Shown one piece after another: positions 5,464-6,364 of a DNA stretch of 6,364 nucleotides. This DNA comes from Clostridiales bacterium (GTDB lineage Bacteria; Bacillota; Clostridia; Christensenellales; CAG-138), in contig JAISXK010000110.1 of assembly GCA_031270585.1 (NCBI GenBank), forward strand, positions 1 through 6,364, written 5' to 3'. The translations under genes and the position numbers were made by a program. The notes beneath the pieces are model-generated. The model did not search any database, was not told the DNA's origin, and saw only the letters and a program-made list of their open reading frames with translations. How positions within the stretch are numbered: the stretch's first letter is position 1; the number at the start of each line of letters is the position of its first letter.

Positions 5464-5497
5464 AAAAAAGCGGCGGGCAGGTAAAACTATCCGCCGC
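5464..5497 (-). terminator. Intrinsic terminator, minus strand, without an obvious gene upstream
   Basis: On the minus strand, GCGGCGG (5497-5491) and CCGCCGC (5476-5470) form a 7-bp GC-rich stem around a 14-nt loop, followed by TTTTTT (5469-5464). This is a well-formed rho-independent terminator just upstream of the deoB promoter. The only annotated genes to the right (two tRNAs) are on the other strand, so it must end an unseen minus-strand transcript, stop antisense read-through from beyond the tRNAs, or be left from a lost gene. Confidence 0.65.
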
Positions 5498-5530
5498 ACC
5501 GCGTCAAGACAATATTGGTTTTGTTTATTA

Positions 5531-5548
5531 TCTAATTTATCTAATTTA
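5531..5548. repeat. Tandem 9-bp AT-rich repeat upstream of the tRNA promoter
   Basis: TCTAATTTA occurs twice in a row (5531-5539 and 5540-5548), immediately upstream of the tRNA promoter -35 box at 5552. An AT-rich sequence here fits an UP element for strong stable-RNA transcription. Confidence 0.6.
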
Positions 5549-5551
5549 GGG

Positions 5552-5580
5552 TTGACGTTTATTTTGCCGCGTGGTAACCT
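5552..5580 (+). promoter_or_regulatory. Promoter of the tRNA-Met pair
   Basis: TTGACG (5552-5557) is a near-perfect -35 box, 17 bp from TAACCT (5575-5580), a weaker -10 box. The A/T-rich repeat just upstream supports a strong stable-RNA promoter. The transcript would start near 5587, about 20 nt before the first tRNA. Confidence 0.6.
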
Positions 5581-5606
5581 AATACTTACCGTTAAAGCGG
5601 TGGCGT

Positions 5607-5683
<77 letters not shown>

Positions 5684-5686
5684 ATT

Positions 5687-5714
5687 GATGCGCATACCGG
5701 AAGGTGTGCGCATC
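5687..5714 (+). repeat. GNRA-capped hairpin between the two tRNAs
   Basis: GATGCGCATACC (5687-5698) pairs with GGTGTGCGCATC (5703-5714) over 12 positions with a single U-G wobble, closed by the tetraloop GGAA, a GNRA type. It begins 3 nt after the CCA of the first tRNA and ends 9 nt before the second. No T-run follows, so it is not an intrinsic terminator. It probably forms in the precursor RNA and may guide or limit 3'-end processing. Confidence 0.7.
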
Positions 5715-5723
5715 CTGTGATGT

Positions 5724-5799
5724 GGCGGCGTAGCTCAGCGGTTAGAGCATTCGGTTCATATCCGAAGTGTCGAGAGTTCAAATCTCCCCGCCGCTACCA
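5724..5799 (+). tRNA. Elongator tRNA-Met (CAT)
   Basis: This is a 76-nt cloverleaf with encoded CCA (5797-5799). The anticodon loop TTCATAT (CAT at its centre) is closed by TTCGG/CCGAA. The acceptor GGCGGCG with CGCCGCT has a G1-U72 wobble, as in Bacillus-type elongator tRNA-Met, and the body resembles that tRNA rather than the CAT tRNA-Ile read with lysidine. One oddity is an A-C mismatch in the T stem (A5773 opposite C5787). Confidence 0.9.
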
Positions 5800-5806
5800 A
5801 GAAAAA

Positions 5807-5841
5807 GGCCCGTAACTTCCAGGTTATTGGGCTTTTTATTT
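5807..5841 (+). terminator. Terminator of the tRNA-Met transcript
   Basis: GCCC (5808-5811) pairs with GGGC (5829-5832), with TAAC/GTTA pairing inside, followed by TTTTTATTT (5833-5841). The stem can extend through the A-run at 5802-5806 against the T-run, as is common in rho-independent terminators. It begins 8 nt after the CCA of the second tRNA. Confidence 0.8.
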
Positions 5842-6364
5842 GCAAAAAAATCATGTTATATTATCGCCCCGGCAACTTTCCGGCAACTGTTTATTCAGAG
5901 CTTCCAATACGGCGGCCAAGACCGGAGACGAAAACACCGGATTTAAGGGAATACCTGAATACGGGCCCGACGGTATGGGCGTTAGCGCGGTTCACGGGGA
6001 AAGCGTGCTGATTGCGGGTATGATTTTTGACGCGTCCATTGCAAACGGCGACAATATTGTGTATTCTAAGATTGGCAGTGAACCGGAGGACATTCGAGGC
6101 ATTGCCGATACATTGCGTAATAACGGATACACGACGCGTTTCATTTCAGTTGAGTTGCCGACAGAAAAAGCGCTGGAGCGCAACGTAAACCGCTTTAATG
6201 AGAAAAGAAGACTTATTGACCCGGAATGAATCGTAAGCGTTGGGGATAAGCCGACAAGAACATATTTTAAACTCAAACAGGAAGGAGCGTTTGACACCTA
6301 TGAGCGATACTCAACAGACGTTGAAAGAGGACTACCAGCAGTCAAAATACTGGAAGGAGAGCGT
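5840..6364 (+). pseudogene. Zeta-toxin-like P-loop kinase remnant, 5'-truncated and with in-frame TGA
   Basis: From about 5951 the frame encodes a sequence like the C-terminal half of zeta-toxin-family kinases common on clostridial mobile elements: IPEYGPDGMG, HGESVLIAGMIFDASIANGD, NIVYSKIGSEPEDIRGIAD, NNGY, ELPTEKALERNVNRF and RRLIDPE. At 6227-6229 a TGA interrupts it, but the same frame continues as IVSVGDKPTRTYFKLKQEG, then AFDTYERYSTDVERG and onward, open to the window edge. Both sides belong to the same family pattern, so this is a nonsense mutation and not the natural end. Other genes here end in TGA, so a recoded TGA is unlikely. The expected Walker A/P-loop N-terminus is absent: upstream codons back to TTG 5840 look non-coding, lack a ribosome binding site, and run into the tRNA terminator. 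Family members phosphorylate UDP-N-acetylglucosamine or similar substrates; this copy cannot bind ATP normally and is presumably dead. Confidence 0.65.
5869..5888. repeat. Direct repeat CCGGCAACT, two copies
   Basis: CCGGCAACT occurs at 5869-5877 and again at 5880-5888, 11 bp apart, about one helical turn. The pair sits between the tRNA terminator and the zeta-toxin-like remnant. Short direct repeats spaced by a helical turn can be integrase arm sites or regulator sites, but two copies alone are weak evidence. Confidence 0.4.

Noticed and set aside
6227..6229. TGA read as a sense codon (recoding or selenocysteine) in the zeta-toxin-like frame
   Set aside because: The cyclase gene and other reading frames here end in TGA, no recoding structure was recognised, and the gene also lacks its N-terminal half; a nonsense mutation is simpler.

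Overview
The window reads as chromosome of a moderate-GC Clostridia-like Bacillota. The evidence is strong AGGAGG ribosome binding sites, consensus sigma-A-type promoters with 17-bp spacers, a deoB-punA nucleoside-salvage operon, tRNA genes with encoded CCA, and fragments of sodium-pump decarboxylase and of a zeta-toxin-like protein of the kind found on clostridial mobile elements. The assignment comes from gene content and signals only; no rRNA or phylogenetic marker was compared.

Layout. (1) 1-222, minus strand: the first 23 codons of an exported protein or lipoprotein, with a perfect TTGACA-17-TATAAT promoter and a leader carrying a 16-bp palindrome followed by a T-run (possible attenuator). 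(2) 277-830, minus strand: decayed remains of a sodium-translocating decarboxylase, namely an internal oadB-like fragment followed by an OadG-like small membrane protein. (3) 936-3051, plus strand: a serine recombinase with all catalytic residues, then a 172-bp region bounded by two inverted 26-bp sites built like Hin/hix crossover sites, then a membrane-anchored GGDEF diguanylate cyclase. The segment between the sites carries one good promoter, now pointing at the cyclase. (4) 3052-3350: a frameshifted coding remnant and a strong inverted repeat. (5) 3353-5426, minus strand: deoB and punA, with promoter and translational coupling. (6) 5552-5841, plus strand: initiator and elongator tRNA-Met genes with promoter, a GNRA-capped hairpin between them, and a terminator. 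(7) 5840-6364, plus strand: a 5'-truncated zeta-toxin-like remnant broken by an in-frame TGA.

How the parts work together. The main result is region 3. The recombinase, its presumed crossover sites, a promoter inside the invertible segment and a downstream diguanylate cyclase form a compact candidate phase-variation switch for cyclic-di-GMP synthesis. In the orientation seen here the cyclase should be ON. After inversion the same promoter would fire back across the recombinase gene in antisense. DeoB and PunA form an independent salvage unit: PunA releases (deoxy)ribose-1-phosphate from purine nucleosides and DeoB converts it to the 5-phosphate. Truncated genes in regions 2, 4 and 7 suggest repeated mobile-element arrival and decay around this locus.
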